DNA from: DATILL01 sp035476575
GTDB lineage: Bacteria; Actinomycetota; Actinomycetes; Mycobacteriales; JACQDL01
DNA: 64,000 bases
Direction: 5' to 3'
NCBI GenBank assembly: GCA_035476575.1
Contig: DATILL010000096.1
Location: 11,748-75,747, forward strand
Position numbers and translations under genes: made by a program. Under the pieces are notes generated by a model, which made no database searches, was not told where the DNA came from, and worked only from the letters and a program-made list of their open reading frames with translations. Below are positions 8,655 to 17,613 of this stretch, piece by piece (position 1 is the first letter of the stretch; every line of letters starts with the position of its first letter).

Positions 8655-9422
8655 ATGCGGACCGGACTGGCCGGCAGGACCGCTGTCATCACAGGCGCGT
8701 CCCGCGGCATCGGCAGGGCGATCGCGACGGCACTTGCCGCCGAAGGCGCGAACGTCATGCTCGCCTCCCGCCGGCAGGGGTCGCTGGACGCCGTCGCGAC
8801 CGAGCTGCGTACGGCGTACCCGGGCGTCGGGGTGCTGGCCAGGGCCGCGCACGTCGCCGAGCCGGACCAGGCGCGGGCCTGCGTCGCCGCCGCGGTCGAG
8901 GAGTTCGGCGGCGTCGACATCCTGGTCAACAACGCCGGCACCAACCCGTACTACGGCCCGATGGTCGACATCGAGCCGGCCGCCGCCATGAAGACGGTGC
9001 AGGTCAACCAGCTCTCCATCGTGCTGTGGACGCAGGTGGCGTGGCGGCTCGGGATGGCCGAGCGCGGCGGCACGATCGTGAACATGGCCTCGATCGGCGG
9101 GCTGCTGACCGAGCCGGGCATCGGCTTCTACAACGCCACCAAGGCCGCGGTGATCCACCTCACCCGGCAGTTCGCCGCCGAGCTGGCCCCGAAGGTCCGG
9201 GTCAACGCGATCGCCCCCGGCATCGTCCGTACCCAGCTTGCCCGGGCGCTTTGGGAGGGCCACGAGCCGCGGCTCAACGCGGCGCTGCCGCTCGGCCGGA
9301 TCGGCGAGCCGGCGGACATCGCGGACGCGGCGGTGTTCCTGGTCGGCGCGCAGTCGCGGTGGATGACCGGCCAGACCATCGTGGTCGACGGCGGCGCCCA
9401 GATCCGCGCCACGATCGGCTGA
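8655..9422 (+). CDS. Short-chain dehydrogenase/reductase (FabG-like)
   Basis: 255 residues with TGASRGIGRAIA, NNAGTNPYYGP and the catalytic FYNATKAAV. The C-terminus WMTGQTIVVDGGAQI is typical of FabG-like SDRs. Likely a hydroxyacyl- or steroid-type oxidoreductase; substrate unknown. The ATG has GAGAGGCGAGACG upstream. Its stop is 2 nt before the start of the APH-like gene, so the two are co-transcribed. Confidence 0.9.
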   Translation: MRTGLAGRTAVITGASRGIGRAIATALAAEGANVMLASRRQGSLDAVATELRTAYPGVGVLARAAHVAEPDQARACVAAAVEEFGGVDILVNNAGTNPYYGPMVDIEPAAAMKTVQVNQLSIVLWTQVAWRLGMAERGGTIVNMASIGGLLTEPGIGFYNATKAAVIHLTRQFAAELAPKVRVNAIAPGIVRTQLARALWEGHEPRLNAALPLGRIGEPADIADAAVFLVGAQSRWMTGQTIVVDGGAQIRATIG

Positions 9423-9424
9423 CC

Positions 9425-10462
9425 ATGGTGCCGAGCGAGAGCAGCCAGCCTGGGCTGGACGTCGACAGGCTGGCGGCATACCTCGCCGGGCACCTGCCTG
9501 GTGGGCTGGCCGGCCAGCTCACCGCCGAGCGGATCGTCGGTGGCAGGTCCAACCTGACCTACCGGGTCACCGACGGCGCGTCGGTCTGGGCGGTACGCCG
9601 GCCGCCGTTGGGGCATGTGCTGCCGACTGCGCACGACATGGGCCGGGAGCACCGGGTGCTGGCCGCGCTCGCCAGCACGGCGGTGCCGGTGCCGCAGGTG
9701 CTGCTGCACTGTGCCGAGGAGTCGGTGCTCGGCGCGCCGTTCTACGTCATGGAGTACGTCGACGGGGTGGTGCTGCGCGAGCCGGCGCAGACCGCTGACC
9801 TCTCGCCGGCCCAGGCCGCGGCCTGTGGCATGGCGCTGGTCGAGGTCCTGGCCGCGCTGCATGCGGTGGTGCCGGCCGAGGTGGGGCTGGGCGGGCTGGG
9901 CCGGCCGGGGTACCTGGCCCGCCAGGTCGCCCGGTGGCACCAGCAGTGGGAACGCTCGCGGACCCGGGAGCTGCCGGAGCTAGAGGAGGTCACCGCGCTG
10001 CTGGCCGCCGCCGTACCGGAGTCGGGCCCGCCCGGGGTGGTGCACGGCGACTACCGGCTGGACAACGTGATGTTCGACGCCGGCCGGCGGCGGATCGTCG
10101 CCGTGCTGGACTGGGAGATGGCCACGGTTGGCGACCCGCTGGCCGACGTCGGGTTGCTCTGGGTCTACACCGAGCTGGCCCATGCCGGGCTCGGCCCGGC
10201 CACGCCGTTCCGGCCCGACGCGGGCTTCCCGGCCCCGGCCGCGCTGGTGGCGGCGTACGCCGGACGGCGGCCGGGCGTGCGGCTCGACAAGCTGGGCTGG
10301 TACGTCGCCCTCGGCTACTACAAGCTGGCGGTCGTCAGCGAGGGGATCCACCGGCGCTACCTCGCCGGTCAGACCGTGGGCGCCGGCTTCGAGGAGCTGG
10401 GCGCCCGGGTGCCGGCCCTCGTCCACCGCGCCCGCCAGGCCCTCGCCACCGGCCCACCCTGA
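9425..10462 (+). CDS. APH-family phosphotransferase (ACAD10/11-like)
   Basis: 345-residue aminoglycoside-phosphotransferase fold kinase. Motifs: GGRSNLTYRV glycine-rich loop, VVHGDYRLDNVMF (Brenner motif HGDxxxxN) and VLDWEMATVGDPLADVG (metal-binding DW and DP). Bacterial relatives of the ACAD10/11 kinase domain phosphorylate 4-hydroxyacyl-CoAs before dehydration, and the adjacent SDR fits such acyl-CoA chemistry. This is not a resistance gene as far as the sequence shows. Starts at 9425 directly after the SDR stop. Confidence 0.88.
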   Translation: MVPSESSQPGLDVDRLAAYLAGHLPGGLAGQLTAERIVGGRSNLTYRVTDGASVWAVRRPPLGHVLPTAHDMGREHRVLAALASTAVPVPQVLLHCAEESVLGAPFYVMEYVDGVVLREPAQTADLSPAQAAACGMALVEVLAALHAVVPAEVGLGGLGRPGYLARQVARWHQQWERSRTRELPELEEVTALLAAAVPESGPPGVVHGDYRLDNVMFDAGRRRIVAVLDWEMATVGDPLADVGLLWVYTELAHAGLGPATPFRPDAGFPAPAALVAAYAGRRPGVRLDKLGWYVALGYYKLAVVSEGIHRRYLAGQTVGAGFEELGARVPALVHRARQALATGPP

Positions 10463-10518
10463 TCGCGCCGCTGTGCCCGATACCGGATGCGCCGTCCGGT
10501 TCCCGGCAAGCCTGACCG

Positions 10519-10569
10519 ATGCTATAATCACGCATTGCTCCCCGCCACCCTCTGGGACTGGCGGGTTTT
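10519..10569 (+). promoter_or_regulatory. Extended -10 promoter followed by a hairpin with T run
   Basis: TGCTATAAT (10520-10528) is an ideal extended -10. About 13 bases later CCCGCCA (10541-10547) pairs with TGGCGGG (10559-10565), followed by TTTTGTT. The hairpin may end the APH transcript 80 bp upstream, or act as an attenuator or sRNA terminator for a transcript begun at about 10535. Confidence 0.5.
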
Positions 10570-10590
10570 GTTGGAGGGCAGTGCGTCCGC

Positions 10591-10897
10591 AAGTGTGTCG
10601 TGATCGACTACCAGAACATTCACCTGACCGCGCAGGATCTCTTCGCCCCCGTCGGCGTGCCTGCCGAGGACTGTCTCATCGACCCACTCCGCTTTGCCGA
10701 GCAGGTTCTCAGGCGGAGCGCCAGCTCGACGAGGCGCAGAAGCTGGCCAAGCTTTCGGCGGTTCGGGTCTTCCGGGGTCAGCCGAGCAACAGGCACCAGC
10801 CTTTGTGTACGGGATCTCGCAACGCCAACGATCGGAGTGGACCCGTGACCGCAGGGTCGACGTCATGTACCGGCCGTTGGAGGGCGGATCCAAGTGA
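10591..10897 (+). pseudogene. Broken NYN/PIN-like nuclease gene
   Basis: Three frames give consecutive parts of one protein. Frame a has VVIDYQNIHLTAQDLFAPVG and continues to DPLRFAEQVL (from about 10597). Frame b has AERQLDEAQKLAKLSAVRVF and RGQPSNRHQP. Frame c has FVYGISQRQRSEWTRD and VDVMYRPLEGG to the stop at 10897. The DxQNxH start and the RVFRG and SEWTRD spacing resemble NYN (PIN-like) nucleases. At least two frameshifts and loss of the C-terminus make it a pseudogene unless there are sequencing errors. Upstream is the promoter/hairpin at 10.52 kb. Confidence 0.6.
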
Positions 10898-11059
10898 TCA
10901 CCCCGACATGGCGCCCGCCACTAAATCGTAGAAACCTCACTCGGCTTACGTCAGCTCAACTCGACGGTCCGGGCGTGGTCGAGCCCCGGGACCGTCGTAC
11001 ACCTGGCCTGCCGCTGTCCCTGGCCCGTAGCCGCCGCAGCAGCGGATGTCTACGTGTGT

Positions 11060-13975
11060 CTACGTGGTAGCGGCCTCGAGATCGGCCAGCCGGGCGCGCA
11101 GGTTCGCGGCCGTGACATCTTCAGCGGCCGGTACGCCGAGATCGAAGAGGATGTCCAGAGCCTGCTGCCAGTGGCGACGGGCGTGGTTGGCGCGATTTAG
11201 CGCATGGTAGGCGTGGGCCAGGCAGTCCAGTGCGCGCGCCTGGTCTGGTCGATGGTTGACGGTGCGGGCGATGTGGAGGGCGAGCCGGCCGTGGATGAGC
11301 GCGCGGTCGGGATGGCCTGTCCCGCAGTCGGCGCGGCTAAGGCCGAGTTGGGCTTCGAACTGCCAGTTGCTGCTGCCGGCCGAGCGGGCGAGATCGAGGA
11401 CATGCTGGTAGCAGTCGCGCGCCGGCCCGTAGCGACCCAGCGCCAGATAGATACAGCCGAGGACGCCTAGCGCGGCGAGTTCGCCTATTAGATAGCCGGC
11501 GGCCCTGGCCAGCTGCAGTGCCCGGGTCTGGCACTCGATCGCCAGCGCGTACCGGCCCTGTGCCATGTGGACGAAGCCAAGGCCGTTCAACGCGCCGGCT
11601 TCTCCGACCGGGTTGCCGGTCGCGCGGGCCAACTCCAGCCCACGAGTCAGGCAGTTGGTCGCCGGCTCGTACCGGCCCTGCGCGCCGTGGGCCCAGCCGA
11701 GGCCTGTCAAGGCGTCCAGTTCAGCTGAGGCGTTGCCGTTCGCCTCAGCGAGCTTCACCGCGTGGGCGTAGCAGTCGAGTGCCCGGTCATACCGGCCCTG
11801 TGGATGGTAGACGTATCCAAGCCCGATCAGGATGTCGACTTCATCGGCGGTGTTGTTGGTCGAGCGGGCCAGCTCGGCCGCCCGGGCGAGGTATCTGGTC
11901 GCCAACCTGTACCTGCTCTGTCCGTGGTGGACGTATCCAAGGCCGGTCAGCGCGGCGCCTTCGGCCGCCGGATCGCCTATGGCGTGGGCCAGTTCCACGG
12001 CTCGGAGGAAGCAGTCGGCCCCAGCAGCGGACCGACCCTGTATGTGGTGGGTCCAGCCGAGATGGGTGAGCGCGGCGAGCTCGGCCGGTCGGTCGCCATC
12101 GGTTCCGGCCAGTCTCAGGGCGGCCCCGTGCAGGGCCTCTGCCGCAGAGTAAGCGCCGCGGACCCGCAGGTGTCGGTGTAGGACGGCGGACTGCCAGGTG
12201 GTGTGGGCGTGTTGGCCGCCGGCTGCGGCGTGATGTGCGGTGGCGAGCAGGTTGGCCAGCTCGGCGTCCAGCCACGCCAGCGCGACCGCCTGGTCAGCCA
12301 GCTCACGGGCGGTGCCAGTGCCCGGTGGCGCAGCCCGTGGCGGCCGGATCTGGGACGGGTATGCCAGATCGGCAGCGGCCAAGGCGGTCCGGGCGTAGTG
12401 CCCGTACAGCCGGAGCAGGGCGGCCGTGGCGACCGCCTGGGTGGCCGAGCGCCGGGTGCTGGCGTAGGCGCGGGTCAGATCGTGGAAGCGGTATCGGCCA
12501 GGAGCCGGTTGGTCGAGAAGGTTGACGTTTTCCAGGCCGGCGAGCAGCCGGCCGGCGGCGCCGGGAGTGCCGTCGAACAGAGCGGCCGCGGCGTAGGGCT
12601 CGAACTCCAGGCCGGGATGCAGACCAAGCTTAGCGAACGCCAGCTGCTGCTCGGCGGGCAACTGCTGGAAGGACACCTCCAGGGCCGCCAGTACGCTGCG
12701 GTCCCCGTCGTCGAGCACGTCAAGCCGGCTGCAGTAGGCGGGTCTGCGCAGCAGCTCCAGGTCACGCGCCGCCTCGAGTTGGCGCAACAGCGCGCGCTCG
12801 TCGAGGTGCTTGTCGGCCTTCAGGCGGGCGGCGGCGATGCGGATCGCCAGCGGCAGCAGCCCGCACAGCCGCACGATGCCTTGGACGGTCTGCCCGTCGC
12901 CGTGAACCTGTTCCCCGACGATGGTGCGGAACAGCTGGATGGCTTCGGGCAGCGGGAGACTGTCCAGGGTGACATGATCGGCGTCATCCAGGCTGGCCAG
13001 CCGTCGGCGGCTGGTGACAAGTGCGCGGCAGGTCGGTGCGCAGGGAAGCAGCGACCGGACCTGCGCATCGTCGCGAGCGTCGTCCAGCACTATCAGCACC
13101 CGCCGGTGGGCGGTGAGAGTGCGGTACAGCCCGACGCGTGCTTGGGCGCCCGGGGGGATCTGTGCGCCGGGCACCCCAAGTCCGCGCAGCAGCGCTTCCA
13201 GTGCGTCGCCGGGGTCGGTGGGGGTTCGGCCGCTGCAGCCATGCAGATCCACAAACAGGCAGCCGTCCGGGTACCGGTTGTCGGCGGTGAGGCGTTGAGC
13301 GGCGCGCACAGCCAGCGCGGTCTTCCCGATGCCGGCCATGCCGGCCACTATGGAGACAATCGGCGCTCCCGCGTCACCACGAGGCTCTACCAGCTGGGCG
13401 AGCTGCCGCTCCCGACCGGTGAAGTGTCGGGCGGCCGCCGGAAGCTGGTTCGGTACCGGGCAGATCGCCGGCAAGAGTGGGGCCTGCGCGGCGGCTGCGG
13501 CGTGCAGAGCGTCGTCCAACGCGGTCAGCTCGAGGACCAGCTTGCCGATGTCCGCGAGGGCCTCACGGTGCCGCAACCGGCGGTACTGGCATCGCCCAAA
13601 CAGTGCAAGATCGGCCGGCAGGTCGGCCTCGGTCGGCATGCTGGCGCGATCGGTTAGCACCGGGATGATGCGTACCCCGGCCGCCAATGCCTCCACCAGT
13701 TCACGTCGCACCCAGTCGGCCGGGTCGTCGATCCGCCTCCGACCATCGGGACCGGCCGCGGTCAGCCACCGGACGCCGATCACCGCCAAAACCGCCCGCG
13801 CCTGCCGCACCCGGTCGAGCAGTTGCACCGCGAAGTCAGCCCCGGCGGTGATGGACTCGCTGTCCAGGAACACGGTCGCAGGGCCGAAACGGCGGGACAG
13901 CTCCGCGTACAGCAGTGCTCCGTAGCCGCCACTGTCCTCGCCGCGATAGTTGATGAACACGCCACCGTGCACCAC
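11060..13975 (-). CDS. TIR-NB-ARC-TPR STAND protein (bacterial NLR)
   Basis: 971 residues. TIR domain at 1-150: VFINYRGEDS, LDSESITAG, and WVRRELVEAL with E92 at the place of the NADase catalytic Glu. NB-ARC at 175-500: PVPNQLPAAARHFTGRE linker, P-loop GMAGIGKT (212-219), Walker B LIVLDDA (294-300), LVTSRRRL sensor and GLLPLAIRIAA. A helical region follows, then from about 620 to 940 at least seven 40-residue TPRs with GLGYVYHPQGRYDRAL-type helices. Such proteins sense a signal through the repeats, oligomerise via the ATPase and deplete NAD+ through TIR, usually in antiphage defence. GTG at 13975 has GGGAGG 7 nt upstream. It is the last gene of a six-gene leftward unit. Confidence 0.92.
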   Translation of the reverse strand: MVHGGVFINYRGEDSGGYGALLYAELSRRFGPATVFLDSESITAGADFAVQLLDRVRQARAVLAVIGVRWLTAAGPDGRRRIDDPADWVRRELVEALAAGVRIIPVLTDRASMPTEADLPADLALFGRCQYRRLRHREALADIGKLVLELTALDDALHAAAAAQAPLLPAICPVPNQLPAAARHFTGRERQLAQLVEPRGDAGAPIVSIVAGMAGIGKTALAVRAAQRLTADNRYPDGCLFVDLHGCSGRTPTDPGDALEALLRGLGVPGAQIPPGAQARVGLYRTLTAHRRVLIVLDDARDDAQVRSLLPCAPTCRALVTSRRRLASLDDADHVTLDSLPLPEAIQLFRTIVGEQVHGDGQTVQGIVRLCGLLPLAIRIAAARLKADKHLDERALLRQLEAARDLELLRRPAYCSRLDVLDDGDRSVLAALEVSFQQLPAEQQLAFAKLGLHPGLEFEPYAAAALFDGTPGAAGRLLAGLENVNLLDQPAPGRYRFHDLTRAYASTRRSATQAVATAALLRLYGHYARTALAAADLAYPSQIRPPRAAPPGTGTARELADQAVALAWLDAELANLLATAHHAAAGGQHAHTTWQSAVLHRHLRVRGAYSAAEALHGAALRLAGTDGDRPAELAALTHLGWTHHIQGRSAAGADCFLRAVELAHAIGDPAAEGAALTGLGYVHHGQSRYRLATRYLARAAELARSTNNTADEVDILIGLGYVYHPQGRYDRALDCYAHAVKLAEANGNASAELDALTGLGWAHGAQGRYEPATNCLTRGLELARATGNPVGEAGALNGLGFVHMAQGRYALAIECQTRALQLARAAGYLIGELAALGVLGCIYLALGRYGPARDCYQHVLDLARSAGSSNWQFEAQLGLSRADCGTGHPDRALIHGRLALHIARTVNHRPDQARALDCLAHAYHALNRANHARRHWQQALDILFDLGVPAAEDVTAANLRARLADLEAATT

Positions 13976-14089
13976 GATCGACCTCCCGCGGTACGCGCCA
14001 CACTTCCCGCAGCCTGGGTGGGAAGCCCGGCAAGTGTCTTCTCGCGCACATGGCGCCGGACGACAGACAGCCTGAGCGGCGGAGCCTCG

Positions 14090-15442
14090 TCAGTTGGCGG
14101 GCGCGCCGTCGTCCGGTGGACCGGCATGGCTGGCCGCTCGGACCTGACCACGAAGCGCCAGTAGGGCTGCCTTGTGGCGGGCGCGGGCGTCGGCGACGTC
14201 ACACCGCCGCAGCACATCGCGGGTGGCGTTCAGAACCGTCAGGCGCGGCCGAGGCTCCTCGATCCCGATGAAGGTCGTGCGCGACGACGCGTCGGGCTGG
14301 CTGACGAAGCGCGGGGCGACCTCGCCGGCACGGCCGTGGGTGTCGCGCTCGTGCAGGATCCCGATCCATGCATGGTCGAGGTGCGCCTGTGCGCGCCCTA
14401 CGATCTCGTCGAGGAGCCGCTGGGCGTCATGGGCGGCCATGGCGTACTGCGTGATCGCCTCGGTGCTGTCGGCCACCAGCTCGTCGCGGCTGCGCTCGGC
14501 CAGGTCGAGTTCGTGCCCCACCGTGGCGGCGCGATCTGCGAATGGGTTGTGGTGAATGACCGTGACCGCGATCGCCGACAGGCTCAGGAGCAGGAGCAGA
14601 AGCGCGACCGCGCCAGGCGGCGTGTCGAGCGAGACACCCGGGGGGGCATTCCGGGCACGGTTGACCGCCCAGATGCCCAGTGTCGCCAGTACCAGGGTGG
14701 CGAAGGCCACGGCTGGCCACCACTGCGGCCAGGGCAGATCCTCCTGTGATGATCGGGTCTCCGGAACCGGCGGCTTCCGGGTGAAAAACGCGCGCAGCCG
14801 TGCCCTGAAGCGAATCCGTTCCGGTCGCCGCTCTGTGTGGTATCGGCCGCGGAGTGCGGCCCGGGCGACAAGGTGGCCGGCGGCGAGCAGCGCCGTGGCC
14901 AGGACGACGCCAGGGATGAGGGAGAAGTAGAAGATCGGGTTGCGTGGGCTCGCCGCCGCGTTGACGAACTTGAGGAAGACGCGGGAAAAGAACGCGGTAT
15001 CGTAAGCGGCCGCCGCCAACACTGTCGGAATCAGGCACACTCGGACCCACCTCGGCCGGTGTCGGCGGTCTTCCGCGCCATCCTTGCGGTGCTCGTCCCG
15101 CACCGTCGCCTGCCGCTCGTGGGCGTTCCCCAACCGGCGGGCCGCAACGAAGCTGTCCAGCGCGTGCAGGACAGTGGTGACGCGGCCTTCCTGGCGCAGC
15201 AGTTCGGCGGCGGCCTGCTCGACCGGGACGCGGAACGCTAGTAACTCCGCCTCGGCCTCGGTCAACGCACGGTGCAGCGCGGCCGCCTCGGCGTTCGTCA
15301 ATTGCTGCACCGGGTACTGCTTGCGATCTCGGGACTGACCGCTGCACGGCGTCAGTCCCGGTGCCGAAGGTGGGCACCCGTCCGGTGGGTGGTACTGGCC
15401 GTTCAATGGCCTGCCGATGATCTGCAGCCCGTCATCTGTCAT
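14090..15442 (-). CDS. Membrane protein with coiled-coil/helical N-terminus, unknown
   Basis: 450 residues, family not recognised. N-terminal 45 residues are polar. Residues 48-110 (LTNAEAAALHRALTEAEAEL and on) are a long charged helix, possibly coiled coil. Four hydrophobic segments follow at about 132-150, 170-195, 250-270 and 282-302. The C-terminal 150 residues are soluble and helical (ERSRDELVADSTEAITQYAM). Fifth gene of the SARP-to-TIR unit: 34 nt after the vWA-OmpA stop and 114 nt before the TIR-NLR start. It could anchor the system in the membrane; the start is uncertain (a shorter start is possible). Confidence 0.7.
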   Translation of the reverse strand: MTDDGLQIIGRPLNGQYHPPDGCPPSAPGLTPCSGQSRDRKQYPVQQLTNAEAAALHRALTEAEAELLAFRVPVEQAAAELLRQEGRVTTVLHALDSFVAARRLGNAHERQATVRDEHRKDGAEDRRHRPRWVRVCLIPTVLAAAAYDTAFFSRVFLKFVNAAASPRNPIFYFSLIPGVVLATALLAAGHLVARAALRGRYHTERRPERIRFRARLRAFFTRKPPVPETRSSQEDLPWPQWWPAVAFATLVLATLGIWAVNRARNAPPGVSLDTPPGAVALLLLLLSLSAIAVTVIHHNPFADRAATVGHELDLAERSRDELVADSTEAITQYAMAAHDAQRLLDEIVGRAQAHLDHAWIGILHERDTHGRAGEVAPRFVSQPDASSRTTFIGIEEPRPRLTVLNATRDVLRRCDVADARARHKAALLALRGQVRAASHAGPPDDGAPAN

Positions 15443-15476
15443 CTGTCGACTCCCAGTCGATGATCATCAGCGATCC

Positions 15477-16739
15477 TCACCGACCCGCCGGGATGGCACG
15501 GATGTCCACTCGGCGGGTGCATTGCTGGCCGACCTCGTTCGGCCGGCGGCCTACGTACTGCGGTGGGCAGTGCGGCGCGATGCCCTCGTGGCCTCGGGCC
15601 GTGATCCGAGTGACTCCGCTCCGCAACAGCACCGCAGCCACGGCGTCCGCCCTGTCCTGTGCCAGCCGCAGATTGTCGGCTGGGGTGCTCTCGGCCTGTG
15701 TGTAGCCGTCGACCGTCACAGACGCGGCGCCCAGCTTCCGGATCTGCACAGCCACCTGGGCCAGGCGTATCACGCCCTGGGTGCTGATGTGCGCGTCGTT
15801 CCGGTTGAAGAGCTGGTCGGAGTCGACCGGGAATACGACCCCTCCGTCCGGTCCGCGAACGCCGGTGTCCCAGCGCGGGAACGCCACGACGGGGTCGGTC
15901 GGGACTGCGGCGGCCGACTCGGCAGAGCCGGTCGGGTCGTCCCGCGGGGAGACAGCATCGGTGGATACCGTGCAGGTAGCATGCAGTTGTCCGCACAGCC
16001 CGGTCCACAGCGCGCCGAGCCAGCTCAACTGCAGTGTCGATGGTTGGCGCTGCCCGGATGCCGGATGGCCGACTCCGATCATAGTCACGGCCACGCCGGT
16101 CAGGTCGAGCTTCCGGTACCTAGTCCGGCACCGCGCCTTGATCTCGTCGATCACCCGGTCGTTGCCGATCCCGGCGTGGGTGAGGCCGGCACATCCGGTG
16201 GTGGCAAGGCCGTCGGTGGCGATCTCAATTCGTTTGGCGCCCTTGCCTGCGGCCATGTTCTGGCTGCCAATGGTGAGCGCACCATACGGATCGGAACCTC
16301 CCGCCAGCGGGGCCGCCAGGCCCGCCCGAGACAGGTCGTCGTGCAGGCAGGTCGACGCTGAGGCCCGGTCGTCGTTCTGGTTGTCGGGGTTCGGGCTGCC
16401 TCGGTCGGTCCTGAGTTTGTCGGCGAACCAGTGCACCGTGGCCGCAGTGCCGTCGAACGCCCCGATGGACACGACGTCGCCACGCCCGATCGCGGCATCA
16501 ACCGACGCCTTGAGGGTGGATACGTAGTCGGGCGCCAGAGAGTTCGGGCCGGCTGGACGCCAGGTGGAATTCGATCGGTCGATGAGGATCACCAACCGGC
16601 CGGCCGAGTCCGCGGTCGCCGCAGACATCCAAGCGCACCGGTCCCCCGGCGGCGGCGACTGGGAGAGGAACAGCCCGCAGCCGGACAGCATGGCGACGGT
16701 CGGCAGGTAGGCGAGAAGGGCTGGGATCCGGGTCTTCAT
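15477..16739 (-). CDS. Lipoprotein with vWA-like and OmpA-C-like domains
   Basis: 420 residues. N-terminus MKTRIPALLAYLPTVAMLSGC is a lipoprotein signal with lipobox LSGC (C21). Residues 48-240 look like a von Willebrand A domain: LVILIDRSNSTW has the MIDAS DxSxS pattern, with further metal-site candidates at EIATDGLATTG and MIGVGHP. Residues 300-415 resemble an OmpA C-terminal peptidoglycan-binding domain (VDGYTQAESTPADNLRLAQDRAD, given in part, then ARGHEG and CTRRVDI). A vWA sensor tethered to the outer membrane leaflet and cell wall is unusual next to an intracellular TIR NLR. The start is 10 nt after the previous stop. Confidence 0.8.
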   Translation of the reverse strand: MKTRIPALLAYLPTVAMLSGCGLFLSQSPPPGDRCAWMSAATADSAGRLVILIDRSNSTWRPAGPNSLAPDYVSTLKASVDAAIGRGDVVSIGAFDGTAATVHWFADKLRTDRGSPNPDNQNDDRASASTCLHDDLSRAGLAAPLAGGSDPYGALTIGSQNMAAGKGAKRIEIATDGLATTGCAGLTHAGIGNDRVIDEIKARCRTRYRKLDLTGVAVTMIGVGHPASGQRQPSTLQLSWLGALWTGLCGQLHATCTVSTDAVSPRDDPTGSAESAAAVPTDPVVAFPRWDTGVRGPDGGVVFPVDSDQLFNRNDAHISTQGVIRLAQVAVQIRKLGAASVTVDGYTQAESTPADNLRLAQDRADAVAAVLLRSGVTRITARGHEGIAPHCPPQYVGRRPNEVGQQCTRRVDIRAIPAGR

Positions 16740-16749
16740 CAGGCACGCC

Positions 16750-17613
16750 CTAGCCTGCGGTGCTACCCGGCGTGCCGGCGTCGGCCGTCATGTCCGGCGG
16801 GTTGATCCCTAACATGTGCTGCATGCCGCGCAGCGCAGTGTCGTACGCGGTGGTGAACTCGTACAGGCCGAGATGCGCGTGGGCGTTGCTGGCGTCCCTC
16901 AGCACCGCCGCGAGGTCGTAGGCGGCCTCCTTGCGCTCATCGGTCAGGCGCCTGACAACATCAGCGTACTCGGCATCGACCAGCCTCGCGGCGTGCACTG
17001 CGATGAACCTGTCGTCGCCATCGTACTTTTTTACCAGATCCCGCCAGCGGGCGAGCAGGTCGTCGATGATGTCGATCCGGCGGCGCTCGACCCGGAGCCG
17101 CAGGTCCATGCCTACGAGCCGCTCCCACTCCGGAAGCTGACCGGACAGCACCCGCTCGTCGGCGGTGACCCGGACCGACGGCTGGCAGGAGACCACCCCA
17201 TCCTCCTCGTCATGGCACCAGCCAGCACCCAGCGCATCGTTCATCGCGTTCTCCGCCGCCTCCGCGTGGTGCGGCAGGAAGCGCCGGCCGACCGTCCAGA
17301 TCTTGCGCTGCACGGTGAGCCGGTCACTGTCCACATAGGTGTCGACCCGCTGCTCCAGGGTGGCTGCGCTCAACCCGCGCGCCGAGAACACGATCTCGAC
17401 GTGCGCCACGAAGTCGAAGACGCCGCCGTCGGCGGGCACCCGGATCGGCTCCTCGAGACTCCGGCACACCGACACCGACGTCATGGCCGACGCTGGCGCC
17501 GGCATGTCGGCCACGATGCCCATGCGCCGGCCACGGACCCAGGCTCTGACCCTGGCCCAGAATCCATGCTGCGGCGCTGCGCCCGGCGAGGTTGCGCTAC
17601 TTGGCGTGGTCAT
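16750..17613 (-). CDS. Unknown cytoplasmic/peripheral protein, SPFH-like layout
   Basis: 287 residues, no confident family. After a basic N-terminus, residues 62-200 show beta-rich sequence (FDFVAHVEIVFSARGL) followed by a helical stretch WERLVGMDLRLRVERRRIDI, which resembles the layout of SPFH/band-7 type proteins; I offer this only as a resemblance. The C-terminal 90 residues are helical. The start at 17613 overlaps the preceding HEAT-like gene by 17 nt, and the stop is 10 nt from the vWA-OmpA start, so it is firmly part of the SARP-to-TIR unit. Confidence 0.65.
   Translation of the reverse strand: MTTPSSATSPGAAPQHGFWARVRAWVRGRRMGIVADMPAPASAMTSVSVCRSLEEPIRVPADGGVFDFVAHVEIVFSARGLSAATLEQRVDTYVDSDRLTVQRKIWTVGRRFLPHHAEAAENAMNDALGAGWCHDEEDGVVSCQPSVRVTADERVLSGQLPEWERLVGMDLRLRVERRRIDIIDDLLARWRDLVKKYDGDDRFIAVHAARLVDAEYADVVRRLTDERKEAAYDLAAVLRDASNAHAHLGLYEFTTAYDTALRGMQHMLGINPPDMTADAGTPGSTAG

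Noticed and set aside
9425..10462. Aminoglycoside resistance kinase
   Set aside because: APH fold only; sequence blocks and SDR neighbour fit acyl-CoA-associated kinases better.
11060..13975. AfsR-type regulator
   Set aside because: NB-ARC and TPR parts are AfsR-like, but the N-terminus is a TIR domain rather than the SARP DNA-binding domain.
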